Source of the DNA: Catonia carolina
Taxonomy: Eukaryota > Arthropoda > Insecta > Hemiptera > Achilidae
Reading direction: 5' to 3'
DNA length: 64,000 bases
Assembly: GCA_035578175.1 (NCBI GenBank)
Contig: JAQMRL010000006.1
Coordinates: 23,161,506 to 23,225,505 of the forward strand
Positions 44,112 through 55,592 of this stretch are shown here, piece by piece. The position numbers were made by a program, and so were the translations under genes. Below the pieces are notes generated by a model. The model was not told the origin of the DNA. It made no database searches and saw only the letters and a program-made list of their open reading frames with translations. The stretch's first letter is position 1. Each line of letters opens with the position of its first letter.

Positions 44112-45463
44112 CTAGAAGAAAAGAAACATACAAAACAATTATTAATTTTTCAAGCACGTTTAATCAAATCTTAACACATATAATAAAACTGTAAAATATC
44201 GTTGGAATAAAAAGTTTGTTTATACGTAAATGAATGTTGGAGTGGAGAAGTGGGTATGGTTTTTAGGAAAACTTGCTACTGTAATAAATAGTTCATTCAA
44301 GGAGCTACTCTCTTTTTTACCTGTACAAAACAGTACTTCTTAATAATTATTATTTTAATTAACAGATTTATCTGCAATCTGTTATTCATAGAAAAAAAAA
44401 TACATTGGTCCAATTTTAATTATCATGAAATGTACTGGAGATATCTTTAAAAACATAGTGTTCACAGTTTTATATTTATAACAAATACAATGAGATTCAA
44501 TTTGAAAAAAGGTACATAATCATATAAGTTACTAAACAAATAAGTCTGTTGTACGCCTCCATTTTGTCTTTTTATTTTACCACCGTTAACTAATAGATTG
44601 GTGAAGAAATAATTTTAGTGTGATTCAAGCCATTTCTCTTTTGTTAAACTATAATTTTTGATTCCATCTTTCTGTTGAAATATACATAAATTTTTATAAA
44701 CGGTTGTTTTTCATTTACCAGCGTGTACTGTTGGAGCTGAATGAATCAGCTGAGATCTTTGACTGAAAATACTTAATAATTTGTATACTTTAGTTACTGG
44801 ATGAACAAATGACTAGATAACGTAGGTTCAGACTGGTTTGAGAATGGTTTTGTGTGTATTTTATATATTTTTTTAATTTACTGCAATAATCTAAAATCTG
44901 TTCACATGGAACGAGGAATAGATAGGTTAACATAAATAATTTGGCCAACAAAATTACTTAAACAAATTTCAATAAATATATTATTTTAATTTAAGTATAG
45001 GCCTATAATTTACAAGTGAAAATTATTGTCTAAAAACGTCAGTTGGATGAAGTCGTCGTAATCATCTGACTTTCTCTAATAATTTGATGGCTAAACTGTT
45101 TGTATGTCGTTTGAGTCTTGATTTGTATTTCGAGTCTTAATATTTGTGTATTTAAAGTAAGTCTTGGTTTTGATACTTCTGATGTCAGTTCGAGTAGCCA
45201 AAAGAATTTTTAAAATTTTAAGTCTGATTGTTTTTATTTCTGGTGACAAAGTAATTAAATTGTGTGAGTTAAGCCATAAGTTTACCTCACAAAATTGGAG
45301 CTTTAATATTTGAAAATCCCATCTTTATTCCATTTATGCAAAAATACATTTGCATTATAATGCACACGAAATACTGAATTAAAAAAAAATGTTTATATAA
45401 TATAATTGATACGAGAAAATTTACAGCCAATTAAAACGAATCAATTTAAAAAAAATTGATTAC
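44112..45463 (-). other. Gene B intron 3
   Basis: 1352 bp, GTAATC donor to ttcttctag acceptor. AT-rich; no transposon recognised. Confidence 0.6.
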
Positions 45464-45592
45464 CTTGAAAGGGAATTCCACTGGAATTGAATTGCCAAGA
45501 CTGGCCGGCGGTGAGAGCTGTACCCTTTGTTGATTTCTGTCATTGCGCAATGCTTCGTTTTCGAAGCTGCGTGTTTCAAAATTGAATTCGTT
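45464..45592 (-). CDS. Gene B, exon 3
   Basis: 129 bp, 43 codons, phase 0 at both ends. Acceptor cttttacag, donor AAG/GTAATC. Reads NEFNFETRSFENEALRNDRN, then QQRVQLSPPASLGNSIPVEF and PFK. Polar, no domain recognised. GC content is clearly above the flanking introns. Confidence 0.75.
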
Positions 45593-46163
45593 CTGTAAAA
45601 GTAAACCCTCCATGAAAAAGAAAATGACAACAGCATCTTTACCAGAAAAAGTTATAAATATTAAAACTCAATAGTATTTTTCAGTTTAGCTTATTCCTTG
45701 TAAAAATCTTGTTAGGAACGTATCTTTCAGATAACTTCTATCACAGCCATAATCAAAATCATGAGTTATTTGGTGTGCAGTAACAAAATTGAATATATTT
45801 TGTATAAGAAGAAAATTACTGAGTCTAAGATATGAAAGCTAATACCATAATTTATAACACATTTATAACTTTTATGAAACAAAAACTGTTGATAAATATA
45901 ATGCTGTGACAAATCTACCTCCAGCTTAAGCTAATTATCTCTAAAAATAGGCGAAATCAATTGCAGGCTTCAAGGTAAATTTTTTTTTGTCTACGTTTCT
46001 GATATATTACTATAACTATTCAGCGTAAAACATTGTGAGCGTAGTAGATATTATGTTGCACAAAGAGGCAACCACGCTGAGGAAGTGGTGAAGATAGGAG
46101 GGCTTTAAAGGGCTTTGACCTTGAAAACCGCGTTGATATATCGATTAATATGGTAATATTTAC

Positions 46164-46334
46164 CTGTGGTATATTTTTATCGAAATTAATTCCCTTTGCT
46201 GAGTGAAAGGTATACAAATATGGATTGTTTTCCTCAATGATTGGCGCACTTGGTATCGGTGACCCTCTCTTCACAAAATTATATTGGCCATTCAAAGATG
46301 TTATGAAGTTGAAAAATAATATTAGACTCATTAC
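46164..46334 (-). CDS. Gene B, exon 2 (most of the signal peptide)
   Basis: 171 bp, 57 codons, phase 0. Acceptor attttttttgcag, donor CAG/GTAAAT. Begins VMSLILFFNFITSLNG, the hydrophobic core of a signal peptide with probable cleavage before QYNF. Then VKRGSPIPSAPIIEENNPYL and a tail to NIPQ. A Met at residue 2 of the exon would also give a usable signal peptide, so the gene could start here if exon 1 is wrong. Confidence 0.75.
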
Positions 46335-46372
46335 CTGCAAAAAAAATATTAATATATTATAAAACGTATATA

Positions 46373-49235
46373 CCACGTATGTACCACAATTTGAAATGGG
46401 ATTTCTGGTACATAACAGCATAATAGACTCAATCGAGGATTTTTCATCGAACTCCTTAAGAACTGCAACGCTAACAATTAATGTGGGTAACAAAACCTAT
46501 ACAATGATAAATGTCCATGCCCCAACAAACGACAAAAACTCTAAGGATGTGGAAGGAACCGAAAAGTTTTGGGAAGAACTCGACCAACTAATATCAAACA
46601 TTCCTGATAACCATGTAAAGATCCTACTTGGGGACTTCAATGCTAAAATAGGACAAGAAAGAAGGTATCGTACAGTGGTAGGAAAATGGCCAGCCCATAA
46701 ACAAACAAATAAGAATGGTCAGAGATTGATTGAACTGTGTGCAGACCATGGACTCATTTTAAAGACCACTAGGTTTATGAGACAACCACATAAACTAATG
46801 ACTCGGAAATGCCCGAATGTCAGGTTGGGGGAATTCCAAATTGACCATGTAGCCATGGATAAAAACCACCATAAAGAGATTTATAATGTTAAAGTCCTTC
46901 GGGGGGTTGACATAGATTCGGACCACTATATCTCAAAAATAAAAATAAAATTAACGCCAAAAAAGAAACGCAAACCAACACAGTCCAACGATAGGAGAAA
47001 ATATGACCCCAAATACTTAATAGGCAATACAACATACATATTGAATTCAAAAACAGCCCTAAGTGACAAACTGGAAACAATAATTGATAAATTGAAAACT
47101 GTAGCCGAAGAATTTGCTCCTATTAAAAGAAGAAGGAAACATGCCTGGTGGGACAAAAATTGTGACAATGCAATCCAGGAAAGACACAAGGCATGGCTGA
47201 GCGATCAACGAGAGAAAACAGAGGAATCCCGGGAGGAATTGACCAGAGCTAGAAGAGAAACAGCCAAGGAAATCAGGAGAATTAAGAGAAACCACCAAAA
47301 GGAAGCACTAAATACCATAGAAGAGGCGTATAATCAGCATAAGACAAGAGATTACTACAGAGCATTCAGAAAACATCTTTCAAAGTATATTCCACCAACA
47401 CTCATGCTGCGAGATAAAAATGGAAAATTGGCACACAGTAATCAAGATAACGCTAAAATTCTAGCTGATTACTTTAAAGGATTACTCAACTGTGAAGAAC
47501 CCAAAGAATGCCTGACATTTGATCCTAACTCGGAAAAGAAAACACCATTGGAAAGAGTCATTCCACCAGATTTTGACGAAGTAGTCAGAGCAATCCGTTC
47601 ACACAAAAACTATAAGGCATCAGGAGAAAATCAACTGGTTGCAGAGCTATGGAAGAACGCTAATGAACAAACACTTCAAAATTTACACAAACACATCATA
47701 GATATCTGGAATACGGATAAAATGCCTGACGAATGGAACACAGCAATAATTCACCCATTGTTCAAGAAGGGGGATAGGTCAGACCCAAACAATTATCGAG
47801 GGATCTCACTACTCGATGTTACGTATAAGATTCTGTCTAGGATAATATACACAAGAATTCAACAACAACTTGAACAGCAGCTTGGAGAATATTAGGGGGG
47901 TTTTCGGCCAGGAAGAAGCTGTCCGGATCAAATCATTAATATCAAATGGATCATGAAGCACCAAATAACACGAAACAAAAAGTTGGTCATCACCTTTGTC
48001 GACTTTAAAAAAGCGTATGACTGCATCCATAGAGAATCGCTATTAAAGGTACTTAAAGAATTTGGCCTACACCAGAAACTCATTAACCTTGTTGGAATCA
48101 CCCTTAAAAACACAACATCAAGGGTTAAATTCAGAGGGGAACTATCTGAATCATTTGTAATCAAAACAGGACTTCGACAAGGAGATGGACTCTCACCGTT
48201 GCTGTTCAATTGCGCATTAGAGAAGGTCATGCGAGAATGGACTAAAAAATGTCAACCCAACATCAAGATTGGCAGAAAAATAAAACTTAACTGCCTAGCT
48301 TTTGCAGACGACCTTGCGCTTCTGGCTAATGACATGGAGGAGGCCAAGCTTCAAATTGAGGAACTCAGGAATATAGCAGAAAAAATCGGACTGCAGATTT
48401 CATTCGAAAAAACGGAAATAATGCCATCCTTCCAAACGGAAGCTTCGACCATTAAATTGGATGACAGCAGACAAGTGAAAATTGTAAGTAAGTTCAAGTA
48501 TCTTGGCGAGATCCTTACTTGGAACCTAAGTGAGAAAGCAGCAATAGAAAACAGAACAACTAAGCTGAAACAAGCACAACGGATCACCTGGGCAATCTAC
48601 AAGAAGAAATCCCTCTCAATAAACACCAAATTCAAACATTATTACACTGTTGTTAAACCAGAAGCAACCTATGCCTCCGAAACACTATTCATATTAAACA
48701 TCAAGTCAACAACGGATAAACTACAAAAGGCGGACAGGAGAATCATTAGAACAATTATCAACAAAAAGCACCAAAAGGATGGACAGTGGTGGATTCTACC
48801 TAATGAAGTAGTTTATAAAGAGAGCGAATCAATAGTGAATACAATGCGGAAAAGGAGAATAGCCTTCTTCAGCCACATATCAAGATTACCAGAAACTCGA
48901 CTCACAAAACAATTATACGACTACTTTTGGAACACAAAGACCAAGAACAGCTGGTTCAGGGAGATCCAGGAGGATTTAGAGGAATTGGGCATAACAATGG
49001 AGCAGATTGAGAACAAAGATGAGAAGAGAATTTTGAGGAATACAGCCACAAGACTTAAATTGAAAACCTTCGTACGAAAACCATACACCTTGAGTGACGA
49101 ACAAAGGGCGGCCAGAGTGGAGAGAATGAAGAGTTTTTGGGAGCGAAAGAGGATGCTACATACAAAATATAGAGGTCATCCTTCAAAGACTAAAATGAAT
49201 GCAGGCTGATTAAAGTGCTCCAATGCGGGCGTAAA

Positions 49236-49280
<45 letters not shown>
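46373..49280 (+). mobile_element. RTE-like LINE, nearly intact, poly(A) tail
   Basis: About 2.9 kb with a perfect 12-bp TSD, AAAACGTATATA (46361-46372 and 49277-49288, overlapping the tail). 5' truncated within the endonuclease. 3' UTR of only about 30 bp, then an uninterrupted run of about 42 A. The long pure tail and near-open frame mean a recent insertion. It lies antisense in gene B intron 1, its left end 39 bp from the exon 2 acceptor. Confidence 0.9.
46396..49209 (+). pseudogene. RTE-like endonuclease-RT ORF with one stop
   Basis: 938-codon frame interrupted only by TAG at 47893-47895, between EY and GGFRPGRSC. Order of motifs: endonuclease end with VHAPTND, LLGDFNAKIG, FQIDHVAMD and SDHYISKIKI; a charged linker; then the reverse transcriptase with NNYRGISLLDVTYKILSRII, GFRPGRSCPDQI, VDFKKAYDCIH (first catalytic Asp), GLRQGDGLSPLLFN, FADDLALLA (catalytic Asp pair) and KYLGEILT; then the C-terminal domain with RLPETRLTK. 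The domain order and the DCIH/FADD forms fit RTE-clade LINEs. The N-terminal endonuclease third is missing, so the copy is dead for two reasons. Confidence 0.85.
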
Positions 49281-49281
<1 letters not shown>

Positions 49282-49319
49282 GTATATAACGTATTAATAT
49301 GCCCATAATAGACACGTTC

Positions 49320-49716
49320 GCCCATAACAGGTAGGTAGAGTGTTCACTTATTTGCTCTCGATTCGCTAGTTCCAGGGCTACAAAAAATAGTTCTGTTTCT
49401 TATCACGTGGTTAGCCAATTTTTTTGACTGAACTATTTAAGAACAGACGAGGTAGAGGTGTAAAATACACTAGTCAGAGTTATCTTCACTGAAATTAATT
49501 AATTTCATTATACAGCCAGACCCTGTGGTGAATGAAGTGAAGGTGTCATTTGCAGAGTGGAAAATATGTGTTTTTCAGAGGGCCTGGCATGCTGATAAGC
49601 GTACTATTCCATTCAGTGAGGAAGGCCAATGGTAAACCACCTCACTTCTTGTTTTACTTAGTAAAACCTCTACAGGTTCAAACCAGACTTTCGGCTGATG
49701 ACCTAAACTACAACAA
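49320..49716 (+). repeat. R400 copy
   Basis: Full length, immediately after the RTE LINE. A stray gcccataatag head motif lies at 49301. Confidence 0.85.
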
Positions 49717-49750
49717 TCATTAACTTTTCATTTTTCCATTTGTATGAACA

Positions 49751-50141
49751 GCCCATAATAGGCAGGTGGAATGTTAAATTATTTGCACTCAATCTGCTAG
49801 TTCCAGGGGCACAAAAATATTTCTGTTTCTTATCATGTGGTCAGTTAATTATATGACTGAAGCATTTAAGAACAGAAGATGTAAAGGTGTAAAAAGACAC
49901 TAGTCAGAGTTATCTCCTCTGAGAGCAATAAATTTGATTATACAGCCAGACCCTGTGATGAATGAAGTAAAGTGTCATTTGCAGAAAGGGAAAATATATG
50001 CTTTTCAGAGGGCCAGGCATGCTGATAAGCATTCTTTTCAACTCAGTGAGGAAAGCTATTGTTAACCATCTCACTCCTCGTTTTACTTAGCAAAGCCTAT
50101 AGAGGTTTAAACCAGCTTTTCGGCTGATGATCTTAACAACA
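49751..50141 (+). repeat. R400 copy, same orientation as its neighbour
   Basis: Second of two head-to-tail copies 34 bp apart. The two differ at many sites, so they are separate insertions rather than a recent duplication. Confidence 0.85.
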
Positions 50142-51088
50142 TGTGTAAACTAAATATGGAAAACTTTTTTTCAATACTGCAAGTAACCCTTCCGTTTTTG
50201 TTAAATAAAACTTTGTGTTTTAAAGCTAATTTATTTTATGTTTTCATTAAATTACCATACATCACATTTACAACTCTAATTTTTTGTTAAAAAATATTAA
50301 ATATTACCCGTACCTGAAATTATGAAACAGAGAATAACAGTAACAGAAATGAACCTGCACATTGGAAAAAATGATATTTATTAATTTAGCTCAAAATTTT
50401 ACATGGTGCGTTAATTTTGTTCAGGACTTTATTGATTAAATTCACTAAAATTTAAAAAAAATTTAAATTTTATTTATTCACAACTGCACAACCAAATTTA
50501 TAACTAGTGTATATGAAATAATCAAAATACAACATGAATGTTTGTAACAAGAATACAAAATGGAATTAATATTTCACGTTTGATCAGAGTATTTAAACTT
50601 ATAATACGATTAGTGCGTGTTGAATTTAAACTTGACATTATCATATTCAGCTCGTGTTCTTATCTAAAAGGTAAGAAATGTTTAACAAAATATTGTTAAT
50701 ATTTCATTACAACATATTTAAATGAAATTAAGCCATTAAATGAATTTAACATTCAAGATAACATTATTTTTGATACCACACTGAGACTGGTGGCTAATAT
50801 GCGATGAATATTAGTAGGACGAAGCGTGCGCGTCAAGATGGGAAGTCTGTAACCCTTCAAGAAAGGGTCATGGTTGTACATGTTCTGACTAAAACTCTAT
50901 GTACTAATTTAAAAATATTAATAATTTTAATAAATCATTTCTAACCGTTATAGAGACTATTTTGGTAAAGTATTCGATTACTATGTTGAAAATGTTTGGT
51001 TCCATTCACTGATATCTAAATATGAAATTCAAAATATTTTGTGCCAGTTTCTTCTAATTTAACATTTTCCGTAGTTTATTTGATTTTT
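50142..51088. other. AT-rich intron sequence
   Basis: No supported feature inside gene B intron 1. Confidence 0.4.
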
Positions 51089-52205
51089 CCTGAGTAACAT
51101 TTATTTCGTGAAAAATTTTCCATAATAAACGTACAACTTGTACTTGAGAAATCTTGTAAGATTTCGCAAGGGCGAAGGGTTATAGGGCAGTTAAATTCTG
51201 TCCATTGGAAAGATAAAACATGGAAGGAGACAAAGATAAATATTTTTCATGCTATCCTGAAGAGTGTATCTATGCTGCGGAAGTGTGGGTATTGACAAAG
51301 ATACAGAAGGATCGCCTAAAAGCGGTGGATATGGCTGAGTTGTAGTGTGTCGCGGATCGATCGAATTCCGAATTCTGAAATTTGGAGAAGAATCGGCGTT
51401 CAAGGAAATATCATGGATACCATATCCCGGAAGCAGTTAAAATGGTTTGGCCATTTGCAGAGGATGGAGGATGGTAGGTGGCCAAAGAGGGTATAGGAGT
51501 GAACGCCAGTCGGTAGAAGAAGGAGGGGTAGACCGGAAGTGACATGATTGGATCGGGTGCAGGAGGTGTCTTTGCGGCGGCTCTCCGATGGGGGACTGGC
51601 GAGACACAGGTGGATGGTCCTTAAGAAGCGACATACGGCTGAAGCTGTAAATCTTCACATATAAATATATATATTTACTTGTACTTTTTCTGAGAATCTT
51701 CTACTCTTTTGAATAAATAAAATATATTTTAGAATATTTTATTTTTAAGGTTTTATGATAAGTGGTTTAAATACGACGTTCCGGCCATTAAAAATTATAA
51801 AATAAATTGAAAATACATAATAGACCAAACCAGGAACAGAATACTGATTACTAACTTAAAGGCTTCCTCAAAGAACGTAAGCAGAACACTAGATGGAGAG
51901 AAGAAAGGCGATGCCTACAGTGAAAGATTCATCCTGAGTAACATTTATTTCGTGAAATATTTTACGTAATAAACTTACAATTTGTACTTTTTCTGATAAT
52001 CTCCTTCAGAAAAAATAAAATATAGATTTTTATTTTTAAGGTTTCATGATAAGTGATTAAGACATATTGGCTGTTGACAATAATCAAATAAACCGGAAAT
52101 ACATAATAGACCAAACCACGTACAGAATACTGATTACTAACTTCGAAGACGTCCTCAAAGAACAAAAACAGAACGGTCGGAAGAAAGGAAAAAGAGGCTA
52201 AAGTG
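51089..52205. repeat. Tandem duplication of about 290-bp unit
   Basis: Unit 1 (51089-51935, enlarged by a LINE) and unit 2 (51936-52205) both begin cctgagtaacatttatttcg and contain acataatagaccaaacca and aatactgattactaacttc-like blocks. Confidence 0.75.
51146..51676 (+). mobile_element. LINE 3' end in duplication unit 1
   Basis: 531 bp with perfect 10-bp TSD ACTTGTACTT (51136-51145, 51677-51686). Broken frames read YAAEVWVLTKIQKDRLKAVD, KQLKWFGHLQRMEDGRWPKR, VGRRRRGRPE and LSDGGLARHRWM. This is the C-terminus of a LINE RT; tail TA-rich. Clade not determined. Confidence 0.8.
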
Positions 52206-52777
52206 AATGAATGCTGAGAACTTCCGGAAATATATAAATTTAGCTACTTGACGTGGTCTAAAATGGCCCAAAATTAGAAAAATAATTAGATCTCCATTAA
52301 TTCGTTTGACATTTGAGAATTCGAACTCTATTTAAATTCTGCCTTAAGTTAAAACCTTTAAATAGTTAACAAAATATATTAAAACAAAATAAACTATTAA
52401 TGTTTCAATCAATTAAGGACCGTAATGTAATAAATCTAAAAGTAACACATTCTTTATACTGTACTGGAGGGCATTTATTAGCTAATTGAATAAATGTTTT
52501 TACATTATTGGATTTCCCCTGTTTATCTAATTTTAGGGAAATTTTACAAAGAAAAACAAATCATAAAAATATAATTTTATTTTCAAAACGTATTGATCAA
52601 AAATAGTCAATTATACTTAATTTAAAATTTCTAATGTTATTTTAGTGTGTTGAAAAAGTTGATGACTTTTAAACATTGTTCTATTTTATTTTTATTAAAT
52701 TGCTTTAAATTCTTTCTTAAAGTATACAAACAATTTTTAGAAATGTAAAATATTTTATGCATAGCTTTTACGAACAA
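52206..52777. other. AT-rich intron sequence
   Basis: No supported feature. Confidence 0.4.
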
Positions 52778-53205
52778 TAGTTTACGCCCCTTACTATGTA
52801 ACCAATAAAACGCTACACTCAGACCTAATGTACCCGACATAAATGACGTTTTCTTTAAACTATATACAAAATTTAGGAAGAAACTCACGAACCACCATAA
52901 CCGTTTTATCTCAAATCTGACTACGCAGACTCTCCTAAACAATCCAATAAGACGACTAAAACGTCGATGGAGCCGAGATCTTAGCAATTAACTTAACATT
53001 GTAATTGACTATCCATTAAAGCGATCTAAATGCTGCACTCATCTATAATGTCTTATATTATCTATTCACGTCGGAGTTCTGTCACTGGACTGTGTGTCCA
53101 CTCACATTTGTTTTATTATGTTATTTTTTCATATGTTGTATTATCATATTCACTGATTGAATCTAACATATTGTGAATTTCTTGAATAAAGGTTAAAAAA
53201 ATGTA
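52778..53205 (+). pseudogene. Jockey-like LINE 3' end, second copy
   Basis: Aligns with 21871-22560: YYVTNKTLHSDL, NHHNRFISNLTTQTLLNNPI, RRLKRRWSRDL, then the shared 3' UTR and AATAAAGG near the end. Confidence 0.8.
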
Positions 53206-53554
53206 AAAATGGAGACAAGAGTGTAGACTTAACGATATATGAATTTGTTAGTATATTCTGGATGGCAAGAGAAAGTTGTGTGAGTGTTTCACACCAGATT
53301 TTCCTTTTAATAATTTTATTCAGGAGAATCCAGAAAGGTATTACAGTAATAAACACTATGTTAAATTCACTACTTATTTATTTGGCGTCTAACAAATAAA
53401 TTTTACCAAAAATAATATACAACTTACCTCAGATTTTAGTAAGACATTTATTTTAAAAACAAAATCTATTTAGAAAGGAACTTGTATTGCCTCATTTTTC
53501 CCCTAATATGTATAATTTGCAATTTTGTTTAATTAAAGAACAATAAGCAACCCG

Positions 53555-53947
53555 TTGCCCATAACAAGCAAGTGGAGTGTTAAATTAATTGCACTCGATC
53601 TGCTGGTTTCAGGGCTACAAAAATAGTTCTGTTTCTTAACACATAGTCAGCCAATTATATGAATGAACTATTTAAGAACAGAAGAGGTAGAGGTGTAAAA
53701 GACACTAGTTAGAGTTGTCTCCTCTGAGAGCCCTGTGAGCATGATCCTGTGGTGAATTAAGTGAATGTGTCATTTGCAGGTGGAAATTATACGCTTTATA
53801 CATGGTCTAGAATGCTGATAAGCATACCTTTCCACTCAGTCAAAGGAGTCAAAGGAAGGCAATGGTAAACCACGTCACTCCTGGTTTTACTTAGTAAAAC
53901 TTAGTGCCTCTAGAGGTTCAACCTTTCGGGTGATGATCTAAACAACA
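53555..53947 (+). repeat. R400 copy with small internal duplications
   Basis: Full length. Contains short duplications (agtcaaaggagtcaaaggaa; cttagtaaaacttag). Confidence 0.85.
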
Positions 53948-54015
53948 TATTCTCATATCATCTAAAAAGATGAGGATAGTAATATGTATGACGAGTAAAT
54001 TAGATGTAATTTTTT

Positions 54016-54085
54016 ACAGACTCAGGTCAACCATTCTTGGGAGAGTATGGTTAATTGAACTCTAACCATCAAAGTACACTGATAA
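54016..54085 (-). repeat. SINE-4 body fragment
   Basis: Matches the middle of the 35156 copy (gggagagtatggttaattga, accatcaaagtacactg). Confidence 0.65.
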
Positions 54086-54284
54086 TCATTGCATTATGCT
54101 ATAATGTAAAATAGTTTATTTATCAATTTTTTTAAAGTTTTTTTCAACAAGTTCAGATAACCACTAATTTTTAAAGCGAGTGCTAATATTTTATTGATGT
54201 ATTTTTTTATCTCCATAATTAGATATTATCGATAAAATCAGCTCATATGTAATTGTAAAAATATACTGAGACAATTCGCTTGTA

Positions 54285-54510
54285 GTTCTATAATAACAGT
54301 TCTTAGGGAGGTGGAGAGTTTTTTGCTGATGTCGGATCAAGTGGCCAGGCGGCGGGTTTTTGGTTGTTATGGCGGTTGCAGCCTCCTTGGGGCTGGACGA
54401 GGACGCCTCAATAGAGTCCAACACTACTTCCCCATCGTGAGAGAGTGAACATGAGTTTTTCTCGCCGCCTCGGATACAAAAAAAATAATAATAAAATAAA
54501 AAATAAAGCT
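54285..54510 (+). mobile_element. LINE 3' end, sibling of 25624-26097
   Basis: Shares gtggccaggcggygggtttt, gaggacgcctcaatagagtc and gagtttttctcgccgcctcg with the earlier copy. A-rich tail (aaaaaaaataataataaaat). Confidence 0.75.
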
Positions 54511-54625
54511 GATAATAATTAATAAATAATTGTATAGAAAATTAAATTTTCGCTTTTATAACTTAATTTATCAGTTTAAAGAAACATTTATATAAAACGA
54601 TAATAAATTAGTATTTTATACTTAC

Positions 54626-54649
54626 TGTAAGATTGATTTCTCCGGCCAT
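54626..54649 (-). CDS. Gene B, exon 1 (candidate)
   Basis: Eight codons, MAGEINLT, ending ACA/GTAAGTAT, phase 0. Joined to exon 2 they extend the signal peptide n-region (MAGEINLTVMSLILFF). Chosen because the donor is strong, the phase fits, and the strand and order are right. It is short, so chance cannot be excluded without RNA data. Confidence 0.5.
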
Positions 54650-54670
54650 TTTTATTCCTACTTCTTAACG

Positions 54671-54690
54671 TATTTATACTGAAGCTTAAA
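54671..54690 (-). promoter_or_regulatory. Possible gene B promoter motifs
   Basis: TATAAATA (54671-54678) is only about 22 bases from the ATG, too close for a normal 5' UTR. TTCAGT just upstream (54679-54685 region) could itself be the initiator. The arrangement is ambiguous. Confidence 0.3.
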
Positions 54691-55394
54691 GTTCGCTAAA
54701 AATATTGAATTTCAGTAAAAAACTATCTGATAAACTATTATCCGTTTTAGTTACTACATACGAACTAAAATTTAAAAAAGTATTAGTTATATTTTGCAAA
54801 AATAACAAAATAATTATATTTTCTTTTTTCAATAAATCGAAGAGACAGTACAAATCCGAACATCACCCTTAATCACCGCTAAGTGACAAGTCATTAGTTA
54901 TAAGAAATCTTTCAATAACAATGGAATGTCTGATCCGGAATTAACTAAAGTCATTAGTCTCATTAGCTTATGACGTCATTAATAAAGTGGTTATTTAAAC
55001 ACATGGATTCTTTCTATTCGTTGTACATCCGATATAGGCTAATTTTTTCCCTAATGTTTTCTAATTGAAATATTTTCTTGTCTCGGTAGTTCTATTAATA
55101 GTAGGCTACTGAAAAAGTATTAAAAACTGTTTGATACAAAATTAGAAATGCAATCTAAATTAAGATACAATACAACACATGTAATTGCAAATAAAAAATT
55201 TCATTGAGCTTATTTCCAAATACCATTTATTTTCGAATGATGATGTAAGGACAAAAACGTTCTTAGGAATTGCAAACAATGTATCAATACAACCAATTAA
55301 ACTGCAAATAAATCTGTAAAATTCGAAGAAAGAATCATGCAAATTTAACAGAAAACTATTTATAAAGATTTATGAGTCAAGAAACACAAAAATA
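54691..55394. other. AT-rich sequence, nothing recognised
   Basis: No supported feature. Confidence 0.4.
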
Positions 55395-55407
55395 CAATTT
55401 GTGGAGA

Positions 55408-55579
55408 CCGCCTACGTGAGGTAGTGCCTACTGCGCTAGCTTACAAAGCGGAAGATCACGGGTTCAATTCCCGGTTAGGGTCTTGCAATTTTAAGACGTT
55501 AAAACCCACAGTAAAAGTACCGAAACCCAAAGTAACCGCTAATGACCAGGCTGTTAATGCAACTTTAAATAGACAAAAA
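55408..55579 (+). repeat. SINE-3 copy
   Basis: B box GGGTTCAATTCC, body shared with 36476 (ccgaaacccaaagtaaccgc, taatgaccaggctg). TSD CAATTTGTGGAGA (55395-55407) and CAAATTGGGGAGA (55580-55592), 11 of 13. Confidence 0.85.
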
Positions 55580-55592
55580 CAAATTGGGGAGA

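Larger units (their letters stand above)
46335..54625 (-). other. Gene B intron 1
   Basis: About 8.3 kb. It has received an RTE LINE, three R400 copies, another LINE end in a tandem duplication, a Jockey end, a SINE-4 fragment and a second LINE end. Confidence 0.45.
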
